Assembly: GCA_029582265.1 (NCBI GenBank)
Contig: CM055828.1
Location: 13,489,777 to 13,553,776, forward strand
DNA: 64,000 nucleotides
Source: Zoroaster sp. YZ-2022
Lineage: Eukaryota > Echinodermata > Asteroidea > Forcipulatida > Zoroasteridae
Direction of reading: 5' to 3'
In this document: positions 43,710 through 55,492 of the stretch, one piece after another
How the letters are laid out: every line of letters begins with the position of its first letter
Position numbering within the stretch: position 1 is the stretch's first letter
Program-made: the position numbers and the translations under genes
The notes under the pieces: generated by a model
Seen by the model: the letters and a program-made list of their open reading frames with translations, nothing else
Database searches by the model: none
What the model was told of the DNA's origin: nothing

Positions 43710-44346
43710 ATGAGCATCTCTAACGATACAACAAAGTTATTACCATTACCAACCACCCCAAATGTGAATGCGTTTAGATTACACAAAATCAACGACATCC
43801 AAAAAGAAATTTTAGTAGAAAGAAATGAGCGCGAGAGATCGTATAAAAAATATAATAAAATCATTAAAACTTGTTCTATCGTAGAAACAATGGCAGAATT
43901 AGGCTGTATGACAGCTGGAGCGACTGGAATAGCTAGTTTAGCCAGCGTCGTAGCATTGCCAGTTTGGATTCGCTCTCGAAGGAGCAGCTTTAGTGCAAGG
44001 CAGTATGGCTATGGCGATAAGATACGCCAAATTCAAGCTCTCTAAAAAAGCAAAGAAACACAACGAGATAAGAGTTTTAGCCGAAAGTAAACTAAACACC
44101 ATCAACAGTCACGTTTCGAAAGCGATCGAAGACGGTCTTATAAGTCAAGAAGAATTTCTTTTAATCAACGAGGAGCGAAACAAATACTCGCAAATGAAAG
44201 AAAACATTCGAACAAAATTTACACCAAATGTTAAAACAAAAGACGCTCCGCCACAATCCATCAAAGAAAAAAAAGACCTCGCAGAAAATCTTATAAATTT
44301 TCTGCAAAATTTACCATCAAAAAATCTTACAACGATCAACGTTTAG
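43710..44346 (+). pseudogene. Polinton coiled-coil protein with a central hydrophobic segment
   Basis: ATG at 43710. The first frame has a Pro/Thr-rich start, then a charged helix (NDIQKEILVERNERERSYKK), then IVETMAELGCMTAGATGIAS and an Ala/Val-rich hydrophobic part. A frameshift near 43970 leads to LEGAALVQG, then KFKLSKKAKKHNEIRVLAES and long charged helices (ISQEEFLLINEERNKYSQMK) ending at 44346. This pattern, helix, one or two membrane segments, helix, recurs in invertebrate Polintons as an unnamed gene, as far as I recall. The function is unknown; membrane association is inferred. Confidence 0.65.
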
Positions 44347-44388
44347 AGTTAATTGAAAGACCACCCGCGTATAATCCAAACATTTAAA

Positions 44389-44730
44389 TTATAATCGACT
44401 CGTTTTATTTATCAACTCTTGCAACACGAGATTAAAATCTCGTCTTGCTCTTGCTTCGAGTCGGTTTAAAAATGAATATGTTTTATAATTTCCACATTTC
44501 GTACATAAATGCGTCTTTGTTTTTGTACCCTTATTACATGTTTTACATGGGATTGGTTTAGATTTTCCCTTACGAATGCGGTACTGGTGTTGGTAGCAAT
44601 ATACATCTCTCGGTGCGCTAGGTAAACAACACTTGTTGGTTGAACCCACTAAAAACCATTCGCATGGAATATTCTTCTGTAAAACAAAATCTTTGAGTTG
44701 TGCAAGGCTTTGCGTTTTATTATTTGTCAT
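44389..44730 (-). CDS. Polinton zinc-ribbon-like protein at the right TIR, 113 aa
   Basis: Start chosen at 44730 because that ATG sits at the TIR edge, at the same place as the polymerase ATG on the left; an in-frame ATG at 44769 lies inside the repeat. The product begins MTNNKTQSLAQLKDFVLQKN. Cysteines follow in CEWFLVGSTNKCC and VYCYQHQYRIRKG, then CKTCNKGTKTKTHLCTKCG, two C-x2-C knuckles of a zinc-ribbon type, then a basic helix. The frame is intact. The SLAQLKDFVLQKNIP start resembles the TLSELKNFARRHIRP start of the polymerase, a SAP-like helix pair. A DNA-binding or regulatory role is likely, but that is inference. Confidence 0.7.
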   Translation of the reverse strand: MTNNKTQSLAQLKDFVLQKNIPCEWFLVGSTNKCCLPSAPRDVYCYQHQYRIRKGKSKPIPCKTCNKGTKTKTHLCTKCGNYKTYSFLNRLEARARRDFNLVLQELINKTSRL

Positions 44731-45191
44731 CCTATTTACTTGTACTTTAATATCATTTCGTTTTTTCAATTTTTTACTTTAAAAAAAAAAATCGTCCCTA
44801 CCACACATCCCCCTTTTTTTAATCTCATCCAACCACACCCCTTTTTTTTAAATCTCATCCAACCACACCCTTTTTTTTTATCTCATCCAACCACACATCC
44901 CCCCTTTTTTTTAATCTCATCCAACCACACATCCCCATTTTTTTAAATCTCATCCAACCACACATCCCTTTTTTTAAATCTCATCCAACCACATCCCTTT
45001 TTTTAATCTCATCCAACCACACCCCTTTTTTTTTTTAAATCTCATCCAACCACACCCCTTTTTTTTTAAATCTCATCCAACCACACATCCCCTTTTTTTA
45101 AAAATCTCATCCAACCACACATCTCCTTTTTTTTAATCTCATCCAACCACACCCCTTTTTTAGCAAGTGGTCCAGGAACCTCATATTATCT
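44729..45191 (-). repeat. Polinton right terminal inverted repeat
   Basis: About 463 bp and inverted relative to the left one, with the same tip and the same inner part. It holds about 11 copies of the ATCTCATCCAACCACA-type unit, against about 15 on the left. The inner edge coincides with the start codon (minus strand, 44730) of the outermost right gene. The arms therefore differ in unit number but keep both borders. Confidence 0.93.
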
Positions 45192-46265
45192 TGGGCTCTT
45201 GGGCTTTCCAGTTTTTAATAGTGCTTTGCCCTTTGGCAAAAATGTAGGCATGGCTTTCAAATGATTGAGTCTGATACCTGGAGGAAATAAACATGTTGTC
45301 ACATCAGGGAATGCAGACAATTCCCTCGGTTTGCAAAACTGATTATCTTTCAAATCATCACAAAAATGTACAAATAAACTAGCCGCCTCCCCCCCCCCCC
45401 CCCCCATCACGCCTCTCATGGATAACTAAATGGTAGACAGAAACTTCAAAATTAACTACAGTTAGAGTTGCTCAATAATTATGTGGAAACGTCCCGGATG
45501 CTCACAAGAGCTACAGTTATTATGGAGATGGAGATCAATGGATTTTTGGCCGGTATATGCGCGCGTACATGTATATGAAAGTTGTGAGCTTCAACAACAT
45601 GAACAACAGCTGCTTTAACTTCACAAGCACAATGCATGGCTTAAAGTGTCGTGATTATCGGTGAACAGCTATAAACATGGCAAGCGGGTAAGAAAGTTCG
45701 CCGAAAACCAAATAATTTAACACTTCCTGTAAACAAGTAAGTATACATTTCACAAATAGGACATTTCCTTTATTGTAGCAGTTACTATAAATACACTTTT
45801 AGTTCCAATTGTCCGTTGTGTATTGTTAAATTATGGTTATATACTTACATACATCATTGTCAAACTATAGTTGGTTCTTCCCCCCCCCCCCAAAGAAAAT
45901 AATAAATAAATAAATACAATAAAAAAATCACCGGTGAATGTATAGCTTCATTGATTTTAAATTGCCTCTGAAGGGCACTTTCAAAGATTTTTTGTAAGTT
46001 TTGAAAAATACAAAAAAGCAGCCATGACCCCTTTGCGCCACGCTTAAGACTGGTTTGACCACACTTAGATTTAAGACGCGAAAAAAACCGGGGCGCTTAG
46101 TGTAAATGTTTTGTGAATACCACTTAGTCAGTTACAGTCGTCTAAGTTGGGTATTTAAGTGGGGTGCTTACAATTTTGTGACTTAAGTAGTTTTGTGAAT
46201 ACCGCCCCTAATGTTATATACTGATGTTTTACAAAACCTAATCTCGATCCCGATACCACTAGACT
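45192..46265. other. No gene recognised
   Basis: Flank of the Polinton. Poly-C tracts lie at 45388-45405 and 45881-45891. Short AT-rich open frames have no domain. 46269-46325 is a T/G-rich low-complexity run. Confidence 0.4.
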
Positions 46266-46374
46266 ACTGTGTCACTCAAATGTTTTTGTTTTTTGTTTTT
46301 TGTTTTTGTTTTTGTTTGTTTTTGCCAACCAGTTAAATATGCGTGCTACACTCCTATACACAAAGTATGGTGGC

Positions 46375-46475
46375 AGACATCCGAGTCCCCAGTGTCGAGT
46401 CCGAGTCCCGAGTCATGTGGGTCGAGTCCAAGTCCAAGTCACGAGTCAAGAAGGTCGAATCCGAGTCCGACTCAA
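46375..46475 (+). repeat. CGAGTC short-motif repeat
   Basis: GAGTCC/CGAGTC recurs more than ten times in about 100 bp, in irregular hexamer steps (CGAGTCCGAGTCCCGAGTC, TCGAGTCCAAGTCCAAGTC). A similar run is at 58440-58503. Confidence 0.75.
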
Positions 46476-46710
46476 CAATTATACTCAAATACATTTGATT
46501 TACTTTTCTGATATTAATTAACTTGAGTCATGAAATTGAAAAGACTACACAAACATTGCGCCCGAGTCACAAGTCCAAGGAAAAAATTTGAGTTTATCAG
46601 GAAAATTTTGTTTCCAGTTACCCTCCCCGACCCCGACCACATAAACCACAAGTTGTTTTCTTAAACATCCTGACAAACATTTCCTACAAATCGTGCTATT
46701 TCTAAAAAAA

Positions 46711-47419
<709 letters not shown>

Positions 47420-47598
47420 TCCACTTCTATGATGAACTGGGTAAAATGTATGTCACACATGTGTTTTATCATGATATCATTTGCCTCTAAGGCCAAAATT
47501 ATCTGGTTTCTGGCCATAGGTCGGCTTCAAAATCAGTGTAGTGATACATGTTAACATATGCGCGGTTAAAACTTGTACCTTTGCATGGTGAAGAAGAT

Positions 47599-49326
47599 AA
47601 GTAAGACTAATTGCGGTGACACCATGTGAAATTCTCTATTGAGTATAGTTCTGAAAAGAACTGGAGGTTACAACTTGACGTTTCGATCAGTATGCTCTGA
47701 TCGTCTTCAGAGCATACTGATCGAAACTTGGTTAGTTTTGATGTTGTCTCCCAATGTCCCACAGAAGAGACATGCCTCCTGGTAAAGGACAGACTCGAAC
47801 AAGATCTTTCCCTTGATGATGGCACATCACTCCCCACTGACCAAATTCATGATCTGCTACTAACGTGTGTCTCTTCTGGTTGTTTCCAATTTCAGGGCAA
47901 GTTATACGAGCACACAGCTGGGACCTCCATGGGATCTCCTCTATCCCCGGTCCTAGTTGCTTCCAATTTCAGGGCAAGTTCTACGAGCACACAGCTGGAA
48001 CCTCCATGGGATCTCCTCTATCCCCGGTCCTTGCTGACATTGTCATGGAAGAGTTTGAAAACTCTTCCCTCAACACCGCCGACCTCCAACCGAACCTGTG
48101 GCTCCTCTATGTGGATGACACCTTTGTGGTTTGGCCACATGGCAGAGACACACTTCAGGACTTTCTACAACACCTCAACGAGCAACATCCTAGCATCAAG
48201 TTCACCGTGGAAGCAGAGGAAGAAGGCAAGATCTCGTTCCTTGATGTTGGCATTTCCATGAACCCAGACGGCTTCCTATACACCACAACGTTTACAGGAA
48301 GCCCACCCACACAGACCGTTACCTTAACCAGCGCTCCTTCCATCACCCAACGCGCCTACAACCTACGTGACAAGTACAGTCTACCCAAGGAACTACGGCA
48401 CATCAGGACTACCCTCCAGCGCAACGGTTACAATCCCAGCAAGATCAACACATCGAAGCCGGTTCCAAACCCCGAACGCAAGGTAAGCAAACTAACCTTT
48501 TCTACTTGTCTTCCCTATCTAGGTTCGACGTCACATAAACTCCAATGCATCCTCCGACAAGCAGGCATCCAAGTCTACCACTCAGCCCCCAGCAAGGACT
48601 TCTCCACACTCACAAGGATAAACCGGATCCCAGCAACAGAGTCTACCGGATCCCCTGTGAGTGTGGTAAGGTGTACATCGGCGAAACAGTACGGAATCTC
48701 CCCCATTAGACTGAAAGAACACCGAGCGCACGGCCGCAGAGGGAATTTTGGGAAGTCAGCCATCGTCAAGCACTCACACATCAAGGACCACCAAATCGAC
48801 TGGCAGGCAGCCCAACTCATCACACCCATCGACACATGGCACCCCAGACGCATCAGAGAGGCCATCGAGATCATTAAACACGATACTGTGCCACAGGACA
48901 TCGGCTTCTACATCAGCGTTATTTGGCGACCACTACTACGGACTGAAGGATCTTCTATATCCAAAGTCCACAACCCACCCCAGACTGAGGGATCCTATAT
49001 CCTAAGTTAACCACCCTCCTTCCCCCCGTGCTTGTCAACAACTGATTCGGTTCAGTGAGCGCACACTCCTTCCCCCAACTCCTAGGATCCTAGTCTCAAC
49101 AGTTCCCGCCTGCACGCCTCAACGAACTAACCCTCCAGCATCCTGTCATTGCGTAATCCTCCAGCAGCCTACTTAAGCAGCAGCATTTCCCAGAGTCCGG
49201 CATTCTCCTGAGGACGATCAGAGCACACTGATCGAAACGTCGAGTTGTACCTCCAGTTCTTTTCAGAACTAATTACTACTCAAATGAGAATTTCACATGA
49301 TGTCACCGCAATTAGTCTTACTTAAA
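47599..49326 (+). mobile_element. Penelope-like element (GIY-YIG type) with inverted terminal repeats
   Basis: The left end (47599-47707: GTAAGACTAATTGCGGTGAC, then CTGAAAAGAACTGGAGG and CGTTTCGATCAG) is the inverted copy of the right end (49213-49326). Between them lie a reverse transcriptase and GIY-YIG endonuclease remnant. Solo ends of the same family are at 7073 and 52349. The element is short, lacking the N-terminal half of the RT. Confidence 0.88.
47728..49010 (+). pseudogene. Penelope-like reverse transcriptase plus GIY-YIG endonuclease
   Basis: RT motifs: SFDVVSQCPTEETC (motif A region, Asp of FDV), EHTAGTSMGSPLSPVL (motif B), LLYVDDTFVVW (motif C, YVDD) and ISFLDVGI (motif D/E region). 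A GIY-YIG nuclease follows: PCECGKVYIGETVR in one frame, RLKEHRAHGRRGNFGKSAI and HSHIKDHQIDW in another. A 77-bp segment (from 47881) including motif B is repeated in tandem at 47958. Since 77 is not a multiple of three, it shifts the frame. With a further shift near 48700 the gene is dead. Such enzymes copy element RNA at a nick made by the GIY-YIG domain. Confidence 0.88.
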
Positions 49327-52300
49327 GGTACACACCGCCCTAAAAGTGCAAAAAAAATGGGATTGATAGAATGATAGATAATCATTTTTGGAAGGTTTTC
49401 TTCAAATAATAAAATCCGGGTATCGTGTAATTACCGAGAAATGTCCAAAAAACAACAATAAGGTCAAATGTCACGTATACGCATTTCCAGTAGTCTACAT
49501 GACCGTGAAACATGTACGGCAATTGCAGATTGTATTTAGACTGGTACCTCTGCATAGCACACCGTTGTGATTGTAACAAGAGGAACATTTTATATCTGTT
49601 GTAAACACACGAACGATCACAGAATTCCTGAATTCGATTGCAACCAGGTGCACGTCGACGAGGAAAATGCCTAGTAGGCTTGATAGACCTTGGATCAACC
49701 ATGGAGAAATGCATAGACTGAACAAGCCGGTGATTAGCAGCATCTATCTGGACATACTGGATTCTGGGTGAGCTTCTCAATCATGATCTATATTAGTTTG
49801 CATTGCCATTGGTAGACAGTACATGATGAACACAATCATGACAATGTCCCCTGGCAATTATGTGAAATTGCCCTAACCCCTGATTACATACTCTACACAT
49901 TTGACAGGAAAAAGGGAAGCTTCAAATTTGGTTTAGATTCTCATATTCTCAAAATATTATCAAACATTTTTATTTGGTCGGGACACAGGCCTTGAAGTGC
50001 TTTTATCTTAGAGAGAGAAACAAATAAGTATGTAAAAAATACAAGAAGTTACCATATATAACTTTGTGAAACACGAGGAGGAGCACCTATTTAAAAAAGA
50101 ATTTCACAGGTTAGTTTTTATGCTATTTTTCGTGAGATCTAATTAACATCAGTTAACGTGTTACAGGTTTGAAGTTAATGTTCATTATTAAATACCAATG
50201 ATGAACGTTTCATTTAGTTTTAACGGTTGTTTATTACAAAACAAATTCAGGTTTAGTATAATTTGTTATTATTTTTTGCTACATGTATAGCAGTACTGGC
50301 ATTAACCACCTTTCCATCCCATATCAGTTAAACAATGTTTTACCTCATTTTCACAGTGATTGTTGATAATGTTGAATTTATTTAAATCTAAGTCCTTAAC
50401 CTCTTTTCACTCTTAAATCTATTTCAGAAAGAGGACAGAAACATCTTGCTACTTCAGCTATGCAGAATTGATGCTGGGTGTGATTCTCGACATAATGAAG
50501 CACCAGTCTTCGGTCAATGGAATTGGTAATTTGGAATCAAGCATATGTCTGGGCCCCTTACTTTTATTGCTTGTTTGCCCCTCCCCTCCCTAGTTGTTGG
50601 ATTCTATAGTGCTGCAATGATAGTCCAAAGAATTTTAGAAAATAAATGTGTTGGTTCATCACCAGTGGCAGTACATGCCATCACCAAGAACTTGGGGGGT
50701 GGGGGGTGGGCAGGCATTTTATTCCAAAAATTACCGATTCCAATGACAGCCCCTGAATGTCACCCATTCTGAACTGTCACTAAATCCTACATACATAGCG
50801 TACATTTATTATGCAGATTGATTCTGTTTTCTTGTCAACAAAGGATCATGGTTGGGTTCATTTACACTGAAGTCATTTCACTTGTTACATGTGTAAGGCC
50901 ATGTACACTCATTGTTAAATTGTTTACAATAGGTTAAACAGGTCAGCAAAGTGGTTTCAATTGATTGTGGGGGAGTGAAGAGTGGAACCACAAAAGTAAA
51001 GTCATGAAACCAAATGGACAGTTAAAATAAATATGTATTTCATTGTTTTATTAGCAATTTACACGCACCCATACAACTCTTGATTATTTCAATGTCTAAA
51101 CATTTATGTACAAAAATGGCATCTGATCTTTAGCTTATAATTCTATAGATTGGATGCAGCCACAGACATTTTGCCCAATATGTTTACAACCTTGAAAATG
51201 TAAAAAGCAATGTAGAATTTGTTTTCAAATTTTATAAATGATTTTTAATTATTTGCAGTATAGGTGAAAACAAAGACAATTTATAAGCATGTCACAACAA
51301 GGAGATGCTTGATTACAGTGTTAATTTATCATTATATTTTTGTTCATTATAAACTTGAGTTGAAAGTGAAATATATTATAAATAAAGATCACTCTCGGTA
51401 TATAAACATGCAGTCTATCCATTCAATTTATTTTTGTACAAGACTTAATACCAAGACATAAATACCAATGTCGGCTTCATCTAAATCTAGAATTTGAAGG
51501 TTTTTCCATAAACAAAATGAAAGGGGCAAACAATTATCAGATTTGATCAAGTGGATGTAATTACATTTAATTTTGTTTGAATTGTAAATTGGCTAATTAC
51601 AACTTGTGGCCTTTTGGGAATTATTTACTTTTTGACAACTCTTCTGATGAGGGCAGGGGAAGAGGGAAAGCATGGATGCAAGCTTTCTTGCAACTTTATC
51701 ATGAAGTAGTTATAAGCTTGTTTTCTAATGAAAGGTTAATTAGCTTATATCCATACAAGCTTTGAAGATTGCAGACATTAGCTATTTGACATAAGCTGCA
51801 TTGTTTCTTCTCCACCCAACTACTATACGACTGTCCTTTGAGTAGACTCTGTGGTACCTGATACATGAACATGGATGAAATGCACAATTATTAGCCAACT
51901 TTCTATTATATTCCATGTAGCGAAAATTATTGACAACCTGGAAATGGAAATATCAGGAGTGTAAAGACTCTTCTCTCACAGGGTAACTTTTCCTTGGTAA
52001 AGTTGGAAAAACAAAGAAAGGGGAAATGTTTATATGCTCCTCCATGCTTCAGTGTCTTCAGTAACCCCCCCCCCCCCCCATCAATTTAACCCCCCACTTC
52101 CTGTCCTTTGAATTTGCAGCCAAGTTTAATCCAGTTAATCAACTTTGTGACTTTATGCCCATAATAACGCTGAATAAGTTGATCAGGCTACCTACAACCC
52201 TGGCAAACTATTTTCATATGAGTGTTTTTACATTTTGATTTATTATCTGGCATGCTTTTGAAAAGCATCTGTTTGGCTAGTGTCAATATCATTATGCATA

Positions 52301-52345
52301 TAATGAGGTTTGTGGTAGCACCATGTAACTATCTCTACAGTTTAA
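49327..52345. other. No gene recognised
   Basis: TTAAAGGTACACACCGCC at 49322-49339 is the inverted form of the GGCGGTGTGTACCTTTAA ends at 55938-55955 and 57240-57257, so a repeat end starts here. The rest is AT-rich with short, domain-free open frames. Poly-C lies at 52066-52079 and a G-run at 50694-50708. Confidence 0.4.
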
Positions 52346-52348
52346 TAG

Positions 52349-52490
52349 TGTTGGCTCTTAGAAGAACCAGTGGTGAGATAACTTGAAGTTTCCATTGGTC
52401 TACTCTGATCATCTTCATCCTCCTGAAGACAATCAGAGTATATAATGATCGAAACATAAAGTAATGTCACTGCCAGTTCTTCTCAGAACC
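52349..52490. mobile_element. Fused Penelope-like terminal repeats, diverged
   Basis: An inverted pair: TTGGCTCTTAGAAGAACC and its complement near 52480, around ACTCTGATCATCTTCATC / CTGAAGACAATCAGAGTA. The layout matches the two ends of the element at 47599-49326 with the interior missing. Confidence 0.6.
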
Positions 52491-52811
52491 AATGCTATTT
52501 GCTACTCTTGAAAGATAATTACTCTTACTCCTACTGTTCTTCAACCGTAAAGCTTCAAAATCTCAACATTTTCAAGGTAGTACAAAATACTAAAAGAGTT
52601 GCCAGTTGCCTTGAAACATTTTCATGTTATACCTGCAATTTTTGGCAATTTATGAGGGTCTTGAAAGTAGGACATGTCCTCTATACTTCCTAGAAACCTT
52701 TGATTGGATGGCACCCGTAACAAACCTGAAAATGATATAGTGGGTAATCCTCTGAGAAAACTCTTATTCGGTGGAATGTCTGCTAGTAAGTGGGGTGTGG
52801 TAGGCTTCCAT

Positions 52812-53550
52812 TAAAGCTACAGTCCCACCACCCCGCTAATATGCCGCAGAGAGGCGTTAGATGCCGGCATCAAGAAATAAAATGACCGTGGTGTAGCGTC
52901 TGTTAACGTCTATTAACGTCTCTTAACGCCCTGATTTGTCATTGCAGTCCCACATACACGGCATACATACGGTATACAGCCGGCTTACAAGCACGTTAGA
53001 GGGAGGCAGACCCACGCTAGCGGGCGGCAGAGAGACGCTAATTGGCGTTGGCACTGCGCAGAGGGAGGCAAACAGGCGCTAACAGCCCGCGCACGCGCGT
53101 TAGAGGCCGGCAGACCTACGGAACAGCCCCGCTAGATGCCGTCCCATAGCGTCGGTCTGCCGTCCCATAGCGCAGTAATGCCTCCCTGATGCCATCTCTT
53201 TCGAGTTCCGCGCCATACCACGCAACAAGGCGGCAACAACACGCTGGAAGGCGGTGGACCCTAGCACGATAACGGCAGACCCTCGCTAGATGGGGGCAGA
53301 CCTGCGTTAATAGGCGTTAATAGGCGGCAGGCAAAAGTTCGCCGTTCACCCCCGCAATTATAAAACATTTTTATAATTTCGGGGACGGTTGCCGGCATGT
53401 GGCGTTACATGGCGGCGACCTACGTTGACCTGCGTTCAGAGCCGCAGCTACACGGTGGTCCTGCGCTGATACACGGTGACCAGGCCGGCAACAAATATTT
53501 GCTCTGCCGGCATCTAACGGGCTCGCTAACGGGGTGGTGGGACTGTTGCT
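52812..53550. mobile_element. GC-rich inverted-repeat element, about 740 bp
   Basis: The ends are CAGTCCCACCACCCCG at 52826 and its inverted copy CGGGGTGGTGGGACTG at 53530, extended by AAAGC-AC outside and TTAGATGCCGGC inside. The interior is far more GC-rich than its surroundings and repeats motifs such as GGCAGACC, CGCTAG and GCGTTA many times. No transposase is present. The superfamily is not determined. Confidence 0.75.
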
Positions 53551-53830
53551 TTACTGACACCCATTCACATACGTATGTGACATGATGAACTGAGCATTGG
53601 TTTCTGTCTCCATCTCCCTTCATCTCATCTATGGACCAAACATGAACAAACATGTATACAATCTTACAAAAGAAAGATTGCGTTGAACTGATTACTCTAG
53701 CAGTTGAGAAATGAAACAGACCACAAAAACATAAATAACTAAAATGTAAAGCTATTTTGACTAATTATTAGTGCTACAGTACATTTATCATTCACACACT
53801 TCGAATTATAACCAATGTTGTACTTTCCCT

Positions 53831-54050
53831 TTTAGAGGACAACGATCACGATCAACAGGGCATGGAATCGGAGTGCTAGTTTTATATTATCTTGGTGACT
53901 GAAAATAATATCCCACATGGTCAGGTCATATTATCATTGTTGCTGCATAAATGAGCCAGTAAGTTTCAGTCACTGTGTTCATCTTAAACTAGGACACCGA
54001 TTCCATGCCCTGTTGAAAGTCTGCTCTGATCGTGATATTGTCCCTTTAAT
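53831..54050. mobile_element. Palindromic TTAA-type MITE, copy 2
   Basis: It matches the copy at 9912-10126, including GATCAACAGGGCATGGAATC, GAGTGCTAGTTTTA and CACCGATTCCATGCCCTG. The right edge keeps CCCTTTAA; the left edge is diverged. A GAAAGTCTG insertion is unique to this copy. Confidence 0.7.
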
Positions 54051-54427
54051 ATGGACAAGTTAACATTAAACAAGGGGGGAAAAGCTGAATGCACAACTTC
54101 ATTTTTTTCTAAATGAGAAATTGTTTCTGTAAATCTGATTTTGTTTGATAGAAAAACAATTTACATCACCTAAGGTTTTACACAAAAATTATAGGATAAA
54201 AAAATTATCTGAATCAATCCAAGATTTACTTTACCTTGGCAATGCTTTGTAGCTGTGAATACTGGAAATGGAATCAGGCTGAACTCTACATGGTGTTGAC
54301 GCAAGCAAAAATACTGGCAGTGATGTTTTCTCATACTATAAAATAAAACACAACAGCTAATGAAATAATGGTTGATATGATGGACATGGTGCATATTAAA
54401 AATCCATTTAAATAGTACTGTTTAAAT

Positions 54428-54755
54428 AGTGCTGTCGCACTCGTACTGTCGCACTCGTACTGTCGCACTCGTACTGTCGCACTCGTACTGTCGCACTCGT
54501 ACTGTCGCACTCGTACTGTCGCACTCGTACTGTCGCACTCGTACTGTCGCACTCGTACTGTCGCACTCGTACTGTCGCACTCGTACTGTCGCACTCGTAC
54601 TGTCGCACTCGTACTGTCGCACTCGTACTGTCGCACTCGTACTGTCGCACTCGTACTGTCGCACTCGTACTGTCGCACTCGTACTGTCGCACTCGTACTA
54701 TATCCTACTCGTACTATATCCTACTCGTACTATATCCTACTCGTACTATATCCTA
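54428..54755. repeat. 14-bp minisatellite followed by a 16-bp minisatellite
   Basis: About 19 tandem copies of GTACTGTCGCACTC (54437-54700), almost error-free, then about four copies of TACTATATCCTACTCG. The 14-bp unit has no stop in the three minus frames or in at least one plus frame, so long open frames arise (period 42 bp, 14 residues). I do not regard them as genes. Confidence 0.95.
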
Positions 54756-55492
54756 CGTTTTGGGGAATAATGGTACCTGATGCTATTTCCTCCAGTCCAT
54801 GTTTGAATTTTCCCCATGACCCCTTTTGACCATCTTCCCCATAAAATATCCGGCCATCGATGGTGGAAATTACAACTAATTCACTGGAAATTGTTCTGCT
54901 TTCTAAACTGTATCTCATAATACAGTCATAATACAGTCATGTATGCAAACATCATCACAATATCATTGGAACTATCAAAAATAATGTTTGATGGCTAACA
55001 GAAATTCATCATAAGAGTTCAGCATACAGCCACACAAAAAGCCCTATTATATTATCAAACAATATTTCTCTTTTATTACTCTTAGTTTTACCTGTCCAAC
55101 AATAATCCTACAAATGCGACATTATTCATGGTATCATCATGGTCACCATCACGCTCAACAATCAAACCCCCGAGTGTTTGCCATCATTTGAGGTTGGCTG
55201 GCCCGTCAGTGGTCGCCAGACATGCGTCGTTTTTTTCTTCGCCAGCCCACTCGGTCGAAATTCTGGCGTTGATTTTGACGGATGGCCTTCCAAACTGAAC
55301 AGTTTTTGTCACTTTTTTATTGGCGTTGATATGATGAAGGGGCTGTGACGATGTTCCGAATGAAGGCGTTATTGTTGTTTCCAAAACTAAACTCGCTGGC
55401 AGTATCATAATCCAAAATACCCGACACGAAATGCACCACATCACAGTGGCCGAGACCCTGCTTTACGCTTCCACGCGAAAAGTGTTGATATA

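Larger units (their letters stand above)
29637..45191. mobile_element. Polinton/Maverick DNA transposon (polintovirus-like), 15.55 kb, decayed
   Basis: Long terminal inverted repeats starting AGATAATATGAGG enclose the Polinton core set: protein-primed DNA polymerase B, retroviral-type integrase, packaging ATPase, major capsid and minor capsid proteins. Size and AG...CT ends fit the family (usually 15-20 kb). The gene blocks are: polymerase (+), then a minus-strand block from the major capsid gene down to the integrase, then plus- and minus-strand structural genes. Almost every long gene has stops or frameshifts. The 6-bp sequences just outside the ends (GAGTAG and TGGGCT) do not match, so the expected 6-bp duplication is not visible. 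No cysteine protease gene was recognised. Confidence 0.97.

Noticed and set aside
54331..54770. Open frames of 80-115 codons with repeated VRQYECDSTSAT or SHSYCRTRTVAL
   Set aside because: They arise from a stop-free 14-bp minisatellite, occur in several frames at once and have no flanking gene structure.
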